From Rhizophagus clarus (lineage: Eukaryota; Glomeromycota; Glomeromycetes; Glomerales; Glomeraceae): a DNA stretch of 64,000 nucleotides. Below, piece by piece: positions 36,214 to 47,281 of the stretch; within the stretch, counting starts at the first letter, position 1; every line of letters starts with the position of its first letter. A program made the translations under genes and the position numbers. The stretch is from positions 186,001-250,000 of the forward strand of contig BLAL01000063.1 of the NCBI GenBank assembly GCA_015698045.1. Direction: 5' to 3'. The notes beneath the pieces were generated by a model. That model made no database searches and had not been told where the DNA came from. It saw only the letters and a program-made list of their open reading frames with translations.

Positions 36214-37018
36214 ATTGTGAGTGATTTGGGATGGATTAGAATGATTTGGTTTGGATTATTTAAATTATGTACTGTATTGTATATATACTGATTGATTGAA
36301 GTTAAGATTATTTGATATTTAAGATTCTGAATATTAATATTCAATCTGTATTCATAAATTTTAAAAAAAATAAAGTTACATTATCTTGTAAAATGTGGTC
36401 ATTTCCGACCCATTTCCAGTAAATCAAAAAATTACGACGAGAAAAAAAAACAAAATAAATGATACTTTTACCGAAATTTATTTTTTTATTTTTTTATTTT
36501 TATTTTTTTTTTTATTTTTTATTTTTTTCTTGCATCACGCATAATACAAAAAAAAATATATCTTTACATAATCTTTTAAAATTCTATTCTTTCATTAAAA
36601 AAAATCTTTTTTCATGTAGCTTTTTTAAACATATTTTAAAGCAAATTTCATTTTTCTAAAAATATTCCTTCCAAAAATCCAACTTCTAAATGTTCTTCCT
36701 TTATTAAATATCTTTTTCATAGAATTAATCCTCTAAATATCCTTCCATTTTTAAATATTCTTCCTTTTTTTAAAATACTTTCCTTTCAAAAATCAAACTT
36801 TTTTTAAATTAATATATATCCAAAAAAAAAAAAAGGTACGAAAAAAAAACTTACGAGATCTCATAAAATTCTTCCACAATTTTCTAAATCAATCGCATCA
36901 TTTAAACATTGTTCGTTATAGCTAAATTATTTATAACAGAAGAACTATAAAAATTATGTTTACTAAATTCACATTAAAAGTAAGTTAAATAAATATAATT
37001 ATGTGTATGCATTAAAAC
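36214..37018. other. Non-coding, A/T runs
   Basis: The gap lies between the 3' ends of the two convergent F-box genes. Poly-T and poly-A runs occur at about 36478–36530 and 36820–36850. If F-box gene 2 is spliced past 37019, a short last exon would lie at about 36897–36938. Confidence 0.5.
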
Positions 37019-38593
37019 TTACCTGTTTAACAAATATATAGAATCATCGAACCATGCTCTAATGACTTCACAAGAATCAATACTTTCTATACGAAAATAG
37101 GGAATAACTTTAAATGTTTCATTTATAACAACATCGCTTAAATTTGTACTTCTATCATTATCCAAAGCCACATATTTTAACTTTGAATTTCTTTTAGCAT
37201 ATCCTATAATAACTTTAATATGATCATCACTTATATTAGGACACCATGATAATGTTAAAGATTCAAGATCAGCTTTCAAATTTAATAAGAATTGTTCAAA
37301 AGATTCAGCTGAAGTATCAACACAAATTTCAAGATGTCGTAAAGTAGGAGTCAAAATTTTTCCAAGTTGCGAAAGTTGATTAGAATTAAGAATTAATCCA
37401 TCTTCACTGTCAATTGATAAACATTCTAAACTATTAAAAGATTCTAAAGCACGAAAAGCTGCGTCCAATTCTGCGTCTGTGTTAGCCCAAAATGCGAAAC
37501 ATGTAACATTCTTACAATTCATTAATATTTCCGTAAACATTGTTAAATCTTCTTGTGGTGTCATACATGGTAAGAAAACTTTTGATAAATTCTTTTGACT
37601 ATTTTTTACGATCGTTGTTACCTTTTCTACATCCAAGTATACCACTCCAACAAATGATAGAATTTCCAAGTTTGGAAAGGTTACATTACACCAAGAAGTC
37701 GCCTGATCTTCGGGAAAATCACAATTATGAAATTCTAAATTTTTTAAATTTTGACAAATTCCCAAATAATCAAAAAGGTTATAAAAAGAAAAGTTACATT
37801 CAGAAAATCTAATGGTATGAAGGGTCTTATATTGATTGGATAAAGCTGATATAATCTCTATTGGAACTCCAAGCCATTCACATCGTGGTCCGTATAATCG
37901 AAAATCTTTTAAAGAATTTTGAATTTTTATCAATTGTGATAAAGAATCAAGTTGTACACCAGAACTTAAAGGACCTATCCATATCTCTTCTAAGGTAACA
38001 CAGTTTATTCGAGTTAAATATGATAAAATGTGATTATCATATTTAATTTCAATTTGTAAAGATCGTAAAAATTTTGGATATTTGGGTGAATATTCTATAT
38101 GATGTCCACGTAAACTTTGAAAATTTTCTAAAGAACAATGAATAATATTTTGTACTGATATAAAACTTTTAATAAGTAATGAATATAAATGACAAACTAA
38201 TTCAACTTCATTAAAATCAAAAAATGATCCTTCTAATTCACTTTCAAATTGACATTCCATCCCGTTAACCCAATCTTTAATACTTTGTGTTAAAATTTTA
38301 GTTCTTAAATCTTTCAAGTACATTGAATATTTAAAGAATGGTCGAGATAAAATTTTGATATATTTAGTTAATCTCACTTCACTTTCCAGTTGATCAAAGA
38401 CGTTAGCTATATAAGTATGAATAAGTTTCACGGAAGGTTTATTTAATAATACAAAAGGTCGTCTCCATAATATAGGTATTGCTGTAATACACCATGAACG
38501 ATTAACAAGAATACATGAATGTAAAGTTATTTTATCGTCGTGTAAATTTTCAAATATTTCTTCAAAAATTTCTAGAGGTAAAAGTGAAGACAT
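37019..38593 (-). CDS. F-box protein, 524 aa
   Basis: Minus strand, single exon from ATG 38593. The F-box is about residues 3–45: LPLEIFEEIFENLHDDKITL, CILVNRSWCITAIPILWRRP. Downstream are leucine-rich segments (LKNLEFHNCDF, LEILSFVG, LECLSIDS, LRHLEI, ESLTLSWCPNISDDHIKVI), the last resembling an Amn1-type LRR. It probably acts as a substrate adaptor of SCF ubiquitin ligase. The stop TAA is formed inside CAG|GTAAGT, an excellent donor site. Splicing to the AG at about 36939 would replace the final Arg with about 13 other residues. The protein is only about as similar to the neighbouring F-box gene as family members usually are, so they are not a recent tandem pair. Confidence 0.85.
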   Translation of the reverse strand: MSSLLPLEIFEEIFENLHDDKITLHSCILVNRSWCITAIPILWRRPFVLLNKPSVKLIHTYIANVFDQLESEVRLTKYIKILSRPFFKYSMYLKDLRTKILTQSIKDWVNGMECQFESELEGSFFDFNEVELVCHLYSLLIKSFISVQNIIHCSLENFQSLRGHHIEYSPKYPKFLRSLQIEIKYDNHILSYLTRINCVTLEEIWIGPLSSGVQLDSLSQLIKIQNSLKDFRLYGPRCEWLGVPIEIISALSNQYKTLHTIRFSECNFSFYNLFDYLGICQNLKNLEFHNCDFPEDQATSWCNVTFPNLEILSFVGVVYLDVEKVTTIVKNSQKNLSKVFLPCMTPQEDLTMFTEILMNCKNVTCFAFWANTDAELDAAFRALESFNSLECLSIDSEDGLILNSNQLSQLGKILTPTLRHLEICVDTSAESFEQFLLNLKADLESLTLSWCPNISDDHIKVIIGYAKRNSKLKYVALDNDRSTNLSDVVINETFKVIPYFRIESIDSCEVIRAWFDDSIYLLNR

Positions 38594-39801
38594 CTCTTCT
38601 CTCTATATATATGTAATAATTAAGATAGTGATGATTAAATAGAAAAAAAAAAATATTTTTTAAAAAGGAATACTTTTTTTTTTTTTAATTATATTTGATT
38701 AAACCTTTTATTATCTTTTTTTTTTCTTTTTAAAGAGAAAAAAAAATTTTTTTTTTTTTTGGAAAGAAAATTGAATTAAGAAAATTTTCTGTAATCTTTT
38801 TTTGTGACCATTATTTAATTTTGGTAAACATTTACGAAATCTAAGCTAAAAAAAAATGCGTGTAACCGAGATGGTAATAGTTGATGATACAGGAAAAAGA
38901 ACAGCCGATCTTCCGAATTTTAAACTAAATCCGCAGAACAAAAGCTGATGCAAAAACAAACTTCCTAGTCTTAAGTCTTGAAAAGGGTGTACGCGCAATT
39001 TCGTTTATGTGTAAATCGAAAAAATTTCTAAATCAAATTTCTAAATATTTCCTTCCCTTAATTTGATTGACGAATCCAGTTATTAGATCTTCAAAAATGG
39101 GATCCCAGTTCCAAATAATATATGGTTAATTATTCGCAGCTTCTTCTAACTATAACAAGTACTTATGTTTTATGAAATGAGGTAATAAGGTAATTAAAAT
39201 CGCTTAGACTTAATTCCTATAATCTTATAAAAAAGAGTATACGAAAAGGAAATAAATGATTTGAGGAATTGAGGTATAGTAAGTCTTGAGGTAGATAAAA
39301 ATTTGATAAATTTTAGTAGAAATAATAATAATAGAGATCAAAACACAGGTGTTCAAAATTCGATTCATGGATACAGTAGTTGGTAAATTTTGCATGGTGT
39401 TTATTGACATCTGTTTTAGGGAGACCCCTTGTTATTATCTATTTTAGGAAATTATTTTATTATTAATTACCAAACCCCTCAGGACATGACGTCATTTCTG
39501 GCCTTCCCTTATAAAAACCAAGGTTCGTTCGTTTTTGCTCGAATTTTTTTAAATCGAATCGGGAAAGCCAAATTTAGGAAAGTGTCAGATAATCACACGG
39601 GATTTGCAGATTAATAATGCCATACATTATTAATAATTATTAATGCATTCTTGGCATCTTTATTGTATCTCTATATATGTAATCCCATGTATTTCTATAT
39701 CATCGAATCCGTCACAAAACATATGAACAGATGGATATAAAAATAAGCCTTCTCGTTATAATTCGATTAGATCTTTACACTTTATTAAAAAAAAAAAAAT
39801 A
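38594..39801. other. Non-coding; divergent region upstream of F-box gene 2 and the FMN reductase-like gene
   Basis: Poly-A/T runs lie at 38640–38760. Toward the right, GC content rises near 39480–39600, with a perfect TGACGTCA at 39487. No supported frame; the 61-codon frame at 39429–39614 covers this promoter-like part. Confidence 0.5.
39487..39494. promoter_or_regulatory. CRE-type palindrome TGACGTCA upstream of the FMN reductase-like gene
   Basis: Perfect 8-bp bZIP (ATF/CREB-type) site about 310 bp before ATG(39802), followed 23 bases later by a TTATAAAAA box. Its use in stress control of a flavin reductase is plausible but inferred. Confidence 0.35.
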
Positions 39802-40676
39802 ATGTCTATATTTAAAATTGCGGGAATATGTGGATCACTTCGTAAAGATAGTTTTAATAAAAAATTACTTATTCGTGCTCAACAATTATGTTTCGAACAT
39901 ATTAATGGAGCTACTATCGAAATCATCGATTGGAGTCAATTGCCCATTTATAATCAGGTGCTTAGTGTTTAAATCTTATTTTCGTATTAAAAATACCCCT
40001 CCGAACTAACATTGTTACTTTAAATGTAAGGATCACGAATCTGATCCTCCACAATCGGTAATTGATTTCAAAAATGCTCTCGCTGACCATGATGCAATCA
40101 TATTTTCTAACATGATAGTTTTAGATCTTTTATAAATGTTTATTTACTGACTAATAATTTTTATTATTATTTTTATTTTAGAATATAATTTCAGTATTCC
40201 AGGTAAATAAAATTAAAGTAATTAATAGATAAAACTGTTATTTTATAAATAATTTTTACCTTATATATATAATAGGTCCATTGAAAAATGCAATAGATTG
40301 GGCAAGTAGAGTCGCTATTGGCGACCGTGGACAAGTATTTGCGGGTAAGGCCGTAGCAATAATAGGTTCTAGTCCAAGTTTTAGACCAGGTGCTGCTGGT
40401 TCTGGACGCGCTCAATTTGATTTGAGAAAGTCTTTAGCTTGCTTGGACATGGTTACAGTTAATAAGTAAGCATTATTTATATATGTATATATATAATAAC
40501 GTATTATATATTAAATTTTTATTTATATATTTAGACCTTTAATTGCGATTCCTGATGTCGGCCATGCTTTCAATGAAGATGGCAGTCTAATCAATAAGCA
40601 CATTGAAAGTAGTATTATTAAATTATTGCAAAATCTCGTTAAATTAGGTAAACAATTAAAAGTTGACCCAGAATAA
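39802..40676 (+). CDS. NAD(P)H-dependent FMN reductase-like protein (frame not resolved at one junction)
   Basis: Exons by eye: 39802–39957, 40031–40117, 40182–40202, 40276–40465, 40535–40676. Family text is clear: FKIAGICGSLRKDSFN (FMN phosphate loop), IEIIDWSQLPIYNQ, DFKNALADHDAIIF, EYNFSIPGPLKNAIDWASR (flavin-binding), GKAVAIIGSSP, GGSGRAQFDLR-like text, PDVGHAFNEDG. This is the flavodoxin-like NADPH:FMN/chromate/quinone reductase family, about 190 aa. Exon 3 is only 21 nt. The only GT after exon 2 (40118) leaves phase 0, but exon 3 needs one extra base to read EYNFSIPG. The usual TP before EYN is also missing. It is either a pseudogene, an assembly error, or an unusual splice; all other junctions are in frame. 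Confidence 0.65.
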
Positions 40677-41213
40677 TATTACAGCAAATCCGATACATGT
40701 GAAATATAATAGATCTTATAACTTATTACAAATAAAATAATCAAGTTATTGTTGACCTAATATCCTGCAAAATTGTTTTCTAATGTAAATCCCATATCCC
40801 GTAAATATTATGTAAGGCAAATTGTCATATTAATCTGGTTCCAAATTATGGCTGGAATTAATTTTCTTCATCGGATAATTTCGTTCGTTAAAGTTCAATA
40901 TAATTTCATGTATCTGTATTTGATTTTAGAATAATTACAGTTCATATATTTTTGAATTTGTTCGTAAAGAAATCTATTTACAGGAAATCGATAGAATTTC
41001 GTGGTAATAGAGAATATTTTTTTAAAAACATTTCATTATACTAGTTGACATTATGGAACTTTTTAGGGTAAATTGATTTTACGTTAGAGAATAATTCTTT
41101 ATCTACATAATCTACATAAATGTTTTGCAAAAAAATATTGATTTTATATCTTATGGATTTTTGAGATTTGAGGTTTCAGTGTAGCTAGATTAAATAAAAT
41201 ATATATAAAAAAA
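40677..41213. other. Non-coding between convergent genes
   Basis: AT-rich 3' flanks of the FMN reductase-like gene and of the next minus-strand gene. Nothing recognised. Confidence 0.5.
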
Positions 41214-41659
41214 TTAATTACTATCTGTCATTTTTTCTTGTTCTTTATTCGTGTCATCATCATTATCTAATTCAACTTGCACATCATTATCATCACCATA
41301 TTCATCTTCATCTAATACAGGATTTTCATTTTCTTCCCCGAAAAAACTAAATAATTCTACTGAATAAGTGGGTATATCCCCATCATTTAACCAATAATTG
41401 TTCTTCTTCCCATTATCTTTCAATTGTTCCGTCGAAAGCATTTTTTCAGACTTTCTTTTTCTTTCAATCTCCTGATGGTTTTGGTGAAATAATTCTAAAC
41501 AACCTCTCATAGACTCCAATGATTCATATATTGTTAATTCTTGTGTTATTAAATCTGATATATGAGTAAGAAGCGGATGGAATTTTTTGGAGATAACGAA
41601 AGTAGGAAAATGTATATCAAAAATTAAGGTCATAAAATCTATAACCTATTAAATATTAT

Positions 41660-41696
<37 letters not shown>

Positions 41697-43111
41697 GATA
41701 ATTAATTATTATTATTATTATTATTATTGTGAATAGGGATCAATTTACTTACGAAATGAAAATCCGGTACGTCCTTTATTTTTTTCAATACAGCAGCCTT
41801 CTTACTAGAAAATTCATATTTCCCGTACGGCTCAATTAACGTTGTATCAAATATTATTTCAGTTTTATCATGTTTTTCAACCCATTTACACAATGTTTGA
41901 GTTATATGAAATAATTCATTTTCATTCAAACTTTTCAAAGCTTCCATCATCTTACTATCATTCCTTGGTGCACAAATAATTAATGCGAAAAACTCTTCTA
42001 TCGAAGGTTTTTTAGTTTTTTTCTTTTCTTTTTGTGAAGATGGTGAGCTATTTGATACCAATTGTTTTGAAAATGATTGCGATATCAAGTATTTCAATAG
42101 GTATACAAGATCTTTTTCGGGTATATCGGAAACATGAATTATAGCAAGTTTCAATATACCCTATCAATTTATGAATTCTGTCAACAATTAGAACAATGAA
42201 ATTAACATATTTAAAAAAGAATTTAAAAATTTTTACCCATGAATTTCTTTCGATAAAAGCCTTCACAATTCCATCTTTCACATAACTGTCGGATAAGAGA
42301 TTTTTCTCAATAAGATATTGGAATAAAGAAGCAGACCAGAATTTCATATTGGGCGTTCCATCTGGATTTCGTGATATGCAATATGATACCACTTTTTTGA
42401 TAAAACCATTCGAAAATATAGGTATACGTGTATTCATCTAAATTTTTCAAAGATGACGTTGAAATGATTATTTTTATAAGGCCTTTTAGAATGTTATCTG
42501 ACAAAAATGGTTATTCACCTTGGCGAATTCTCTTGACTTCATTTCTATATATTCGGATTGCAGCGATACGTTTTGTCCTTCCGCAATCTCTTTCTGCCAT
42601 GAAGATAATGCGAATATATTATCTTCATCCATATTGTCTAAATCAATATCCTGGTCTTTAATACTTTGATTATCATTACGAGGTTGTTTTAAATAAATTT
42701 TTAGGTATTCATCATATTTCTTAGGTTCAATAGAATGATTTTTTAATCTAGATTTTAAATATCGTGATTCGCTTTTCGTTGCGAAGCTTTCAATTTTTTT
42801 TTCAATCTCCTTTCCAGTAGGAGTTAAAGTAGAATCTAGAATATCAGCAAGTAAATTAGATTCGTTTTGCAAATAACTCTGATTTTCCTTTTTAGTATTT
42901 TTGTTAGCAAGCCCTGGTATAATTCCGTTCACCTAAAATATGTAAGACATTATTAAAAAGTATCTGAATAAAAATTATACTTGAATAAAATATAAAATAT
43001 TACCTGTTTATCAATTCCATTTTCTGTGATACTTGAGTTTTTAATTTTCTCCTCTATTTCCAAACTCTCGTCTGTTTCATTCAAGCGATTTAATGCGTCC
43101 AACAATGACAT
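41214..43111 (-). CDS. Nucleolar protein, tentative NOL11-like C-terminal region, 520 aa
   Basis: Five exons: 43111–43004, 42932–42519, 42437–42237, 42160–41753, 41645–41214; GT–AG, phases close. It starts MSLLDALNRLNETDES. The middle is helical: GFIKKVVSYCISRNPDG, FWSASLFQYLIEKNLLSDSY, LAIIHVSDIPEKDLVYLL. Near the end come FMTLIFDIHFPTFVIS, then ISDLITQELTIYESLES and YSVELFSFF, with an acidic tail of Asp/Glu repeats. The end segment (buried helix with D-H, then a helical pair, then an S-V/I-E-L motif) reminds me of the C-terminus of NOL11, a UtpA component of the small-subunit processome. There is no WD40 propeller, which NOL11 has. The gene model is firm; the name is a guess. Intron 4 contains a poly-T run of about 33 bases (sense strand). 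Confidence 0.7.
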
Positions 43112-43273
43112 TGATAAAAGATTTCTAGAAAATTATGAATAGTTTATATCGAAAAAAACAAGAAAAAAAAAATATTAATAGAAGAGCTGGTTAGCTCAAT
43201 ACCTTTCTTTGATCAAGGATTAGATTGTCGAAAAAAAAAAAAATTAGTTTTTATACAATTAAAGTTACATTAA

Positions 43274-43281
43274 TCACGTGA
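43274..43281. promoter_or_regulatory. TCACGTGA site upstream of the NOL11-like gene
   Basis: Perfect 8-bp palindrome 163 bp before ATG(43111). This is the E-box bound by bHLH factors such as Cbf1 or USF-type proteins. It matches sites before MCMBP and SRP14. Confidence 0.5.
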
Positions 43282-43341
43282 AATATTTTAAATGGCATTT
43301 ATTTATTTTCAACTTTATTTTTCAATCAAACCAATTAAATC

Positions 43342-44617
43342 TTAAGATAAACCTGCTTGTCTCGTAACTTCTTTAACAAAATTCCCTTTCGATTTCTCGA
43401 TTCCTTCTCCACGCTCCCATCTTCTAAAATCCATTATTTCAATCGTAACTCCTAACTCCTTTTCCTTTTTCTTTATAACATCCTTCACACTACCACCTCC
43501 AATTAAAAAATCTTGATTTAATAAAACATTTTCTTTTATATAATCATCCTTATTAGTTCCATCTTGAATTACTTTAATATCATTTTTACTAATGTATTTG
43601 GGATTAAATCCAACAACCTGTCTGGATAAATTTTTCAATAATTTAGTTATTTGTTCTAAAGATTGTAAGGAATTTTGTTTTGCAGGTTCGCCTAATAATT
43701 TTATAACAACTAATCCACCAATTTTTCCCGTGAATGAATCACCACCATGAACATAACCACCTGTCAAAATGTAACTATTTTCATTTGAAGATTTGTTATT
43801 ATCCGGAAACACTACGGCTTCAGCTCTACGTAAACTAATGTTTTCGCCTAATTTAGCGACAAGTTCCGATATAGATTCTTGAACAGTAGCTAAAGAAAGA
43901 CTAGCAGAAGATGATGAGGTTGATGGATGAGGAAACAAAGGTGAAGATTGGAGGAGTGAAAGCGGTATTGGTTGAATGAATGAGGCAGATGAGGCAGGAT
44001 TAGATGATGACGAATAAATAGGTGTAATATCGGAAGATATTAAAAGAGATGTGGATGCGATTTGGGTAACAAATTGTTGGAAAAGAATATTACGCGAAAC
44101 AAAGTCGGTCTCGCAATTTACCTGTCATTTAATATAATTCGTGAATAGTTTATGAATTTTAATATATACACACATATATATACATGGCAACAAAATAAAT
44201 CTAGTGTTCTTGTGAGAGTGAAAAGAGCAATTAACTAAAAAAAAAAATATAATTTTAAAAATTTTTAGATACCTCAACAATTGCACCTCTCGTATTTCCC
44301 ATAACTTCTTTCCCATTTGTCAATACTATTCCAATCAATCCTTCTTTAGCAACTCTTCCTTTAAGTTTTTCAGCTTTAACAACACCACTAGTCTTGGAAT
44401 CTTCTAAAATCCACGATAATGCCACGTCATAATCATTGTCATGCTTTGTTAATGCTTCTTTTGCTTTTGTAATACTAACTTGCGTTTCTTGCCGTAATTG
44501 CTGTAAAAGTTTTAAATTTGGTTTTACGGTCGTATAAAACCTGTATGCTTTTATGGAAGAAGGAAAGCCAAATGAAGATAGAAATACTAAAGGTAGTTTC
44601 TGAGAAACTCGAAACAT
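43342..44617 (-). CDS. tsf1: Mitochondrial translation elongation factor Ts
   Basis: Two exons: 44617–44273 and 44121–43342; phase 0, 374 aa. It is the nucleotide exchange factor that recycles EF-Tu from GDP to GTP in mitochondrial protein synthesis. Seen: a basic/Ser/Phe presequence starting MFRVSQKLPLVF; an N-terminal UBA-like domain LLQQLRQETQVSITKAKEAL with the family's tripeptide region; GLIGIVLTNGK, GAIVEV, VNCETDFVSRN (the EF-Tu contact TDFV); and the core dimerisation domain to FLIGGGSVKDVIKKKEKELG. A Ser/Pro-rich insert of about 50 residues follows SRNILFQQF, longer than usual. ATG(44617) is the only in-frame Met at the presequence. It is divergent from the RUS gene, starts 165 bp apart. 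Confidence 0.93.
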
Positions 44618-44781
44618 TTTTTCTTTATCATCAAAGTTATCTAAGATAATCAAATATCATTTACTATTTTAGAAAGTATACAAATTACACACTTGTTTTC
44701 TGATCATTCGTATCGTTATCGCATCAGACAGTCTTCTCATTCTCAGTTTAATTTCTATAATTTCGTAAAATCTTTAATAAC
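44618..44781. promoter_or_regulatory. Divergent promoter of EF-Ts and the RUS-family gene
   Basis: 164 bp between opposite start codons must hold both promoters. It is less AT-rich than other gaps, with TATCGTTATCGCATC and TTCTCATTCTC pyrimidine text near the RUS side. No TATA box is obvious. Both products are mitochondrial or membrane-linked, so shared control is possible. Confidence 0.55.
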
Positions 44782-46932
44782 ATGACTTTAAACTTCACAT
44801 GGAAAGCATGGAAAGGTGATATCTGGCGCAAATCTTTAAGGAATTTGCCTTTTACAGCTATTAAAAATACTTCGAATATTACGCGACGAAATTTGAACTT
44901 GCAATACAGAAAGTTAGAATCTCGAACTTTGTATAATTCTAATAAAAATTCTTCTAATGTACAAACTCATCAATCGATTCGTGTTAAACAACACACTGGA
45001 AGACTCTTACGTTCTAAACTAACCATAATTAGCTTTCCTTCCGACGAAAAAAACGAATCGTCTAAGATATTTAATGAACAAGAAATGATATACGAGCACT
45101 TACCATTACGTTCTATTAAAAAAATCTCAATTAATGACTTAATTTTAGAGGGGAAAAGACAAATGATTAAAGCATTTATGCCAAAAGGATATCCAGATTC
45201 AGTTACTAAAAATTACTGGGGTTTTGTAAAATGGCAATTCCTTCATAACGTGGCAGGATCAGTCACAGGAGGTAAGTTTAAATCGAATGCCAAAACTGTA
45301 TAATAATAACGATAACGTTGATTCATTAGCTTTACACAGTTCTGTCGACGCAGTCCTTGCTATACGCTATGGGACTTGGGGCAAAGTCAATTCCTGTATG
45401 TCAAAACAAGTTACAATAATGCAATATGCGGCTTTGTTGGAGAGAATAAAATATCTAATATATCAATTTCATCCACAAAGCTCGCTGCGGCATTGAATTG
45501 GATCATTAAAGATGGCTTAGGTCAATTAGGTGGTGTGATTTATGCTGCGTTCATTAGCGATCGTTTTGATTCTGAACCAAAACGTCATCGTTTTCAAGCA
45601 ACTGTCGCAATGCAAATTGCTTCAATCTTAGAATTATTGGCTCCATTATGGCCGAGCTCGTTTTTGCTAATTGCTTCAATTTCAAATATAGGTAAATCTT
45701 ATGATGATATAATATTCGGTAAATTATATGAATTATCAATTTAACAAATTTGTTTGTTGCATATAGGCAAAAATATTGCATGGTTAGCTGGGTCTGCAAC
45801 AAGGTAAATTGAATAAAATTTTATTAATTCCAACAGATTAAGGATATTCAATTTAATTTTTATATTTTAGAGCACAGATGCATAAGACATTCGCATTAAG
45901 AGATAAGTAAGTTAAGTTCTGATTACGATTCTTGTACAAGAAATAACATTAAATTACTTGTCATTCATTATAATAGTTTAGGAGACATTACCGGGAAGTC
46001 AGGATCGCAAACTACAGCAGCAAGTCTAATAGGTATGTAAGCTTAATTATAGTTCATTATGTTTATTAATTAACATTTGATTTTTATAAAATTAAACAGG
46101 CACAGCACTTGGTGTTGTCATAAGCGGCACTATAACCAAGTATAATCCAGATATTACTGCTGCAACATCTGCTGTTCAACCCATTATTCCAATCTTTCTT
46201 GCGTTTGGCCCGTTTTCATTTTTCAACATTTATGGTAACTACAGATCTAGTCTTTATGTAACTACTAGTACCTTAAATGTCCCACGTGCAGAAACGATCC
46301 TATATGGCTTGTTAAATCAACTTGGTGGAGCAACAAAATTGTCAAAGATCAATTGTGACATTAGAGATCTCGTACCTTCGCCAAAAGAAATTTCATCTGA
46401 TGAGATATTTGTTGGACGTTATCATTCTCCATTCGAAATACCATTGGAAATAGAACCAGCTTTGCATCATTATACTTCTAAAAAACATGTTCGTGATTTG
46501 CATGCTGCGTTGAGGCAAAAGGGGCTACTTCATCCTGAAGAATACTTCATTTTACATGTCCCTTATCACCATTTGTTTGGCAATTTAAGGAAAAGGAAAC
46601 GTCCTGTACAACAAAATTCTCACTTACATAAACACTATACTCAGCTGCCTGGTGACAGACAACATCTTTCATTATGGTTCTCGCAAAATGCTAACACTAG
46701 AGACATGATCAAGGGATTTTGTCACGCATGTGCGATTAGATATGCTCTGGAATGTGTTGATCCTACCACGTCCGAGGATAAAGACCAAGTGTTAAATATT
46801 ATTCGAAAAACTCACACTTTAGTGGAGAATTCATTTGAGAGTCTTATTAGTGCACTTGAGAGCAAAGAATGGGAAACTGAACATGTTTTTTTTACAGAAA
46901 GAGATGATGGGAGATTATTTGTTGAAAAATAA
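44782..46932 (+). CDS. RUS-family protein (DUF647, root UVB sensitive)
   Basis: Seven exons: 44782–45271, 45340–45395, 45481–45691, 45767–45803, 45871–45906, 45977–46032, 46100–46932; all in phase, 572 aa. Core motifs of DUF647 are complete: AFMPKGYPDSVTKNYWGFVKW, STQSLLYAMGLGA, ALNWIIKDGLGQLGG, DSEPKRHRFQATV, SSFLLIASISNIGKNIAWL, GDITGKSGSQTT and a hydrophobic stretch before NYRSSLYVTT. The family is an integral membrane protein of organelles, with the plant members in UV-B and vitamin-B6-linked responses; fungal roles are unknown. The N-terminal 80 residues are basic, Arg/Asn/Ser-rich, suggesting a mitochondrial presequence. Exons 4 and 5 are only 37 and 36 nt. The C-terminal 200 residues lack a known domain. 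Confidence 0.9.
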
Positions 46933-47281
46933 AAATTAGTTATTTGTAATTTATTGTAATTAAAGATTTATTTATAGTAGCAATTTATTTATAGTAATAA
47001 CAGCATTTGATGTGAAATGCCAATTAATACAAATGCTAACAGCTGTTCGGAAAGCTCAAACAGAAATTGAGAACTCGAGCTTGAAAATATTATGAAAAGA
47101 AAACTTGAATCCACAGAATAAGTTGGAATTTTCATTTTTAGCTACGAAGTTTTTTTTACCAAGTTTTAATAGTTTGTTATCGATGTATTGAATGTTGTCA
47201 CGTGATTTAATTGACGGTAAAAGGATCACCGCAACAACCGCGTGAAATTAACTCGCGTTTTATTAATTTTCGTTTTTAGAA
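46933..47281. other. Intergenic, promoter side of MCMBP
   Basis: 349 bp between RUS stop and MCMBP start on the same strand. It contains the TCACGTGA site at 47198. Nothing else noted. Confidence 0.5.
47198..47205. promoter_or_regulatory. TCACGTGA site upstream of MCMBP
   Basis: Perfect 8-bp E-box palindrome, 77 bp before ATG(47282). Same word as before the NOL11-like gene; SRP14's is TCACGTGG. Confidence 0.55.

Noticed and set aside
43186..43230. tRNA-like text AGCTGGTTAGCTCAAT
   Set aside because: It resembles a D-arm/A box but has no B box or acceptor pairing within 80 bp.
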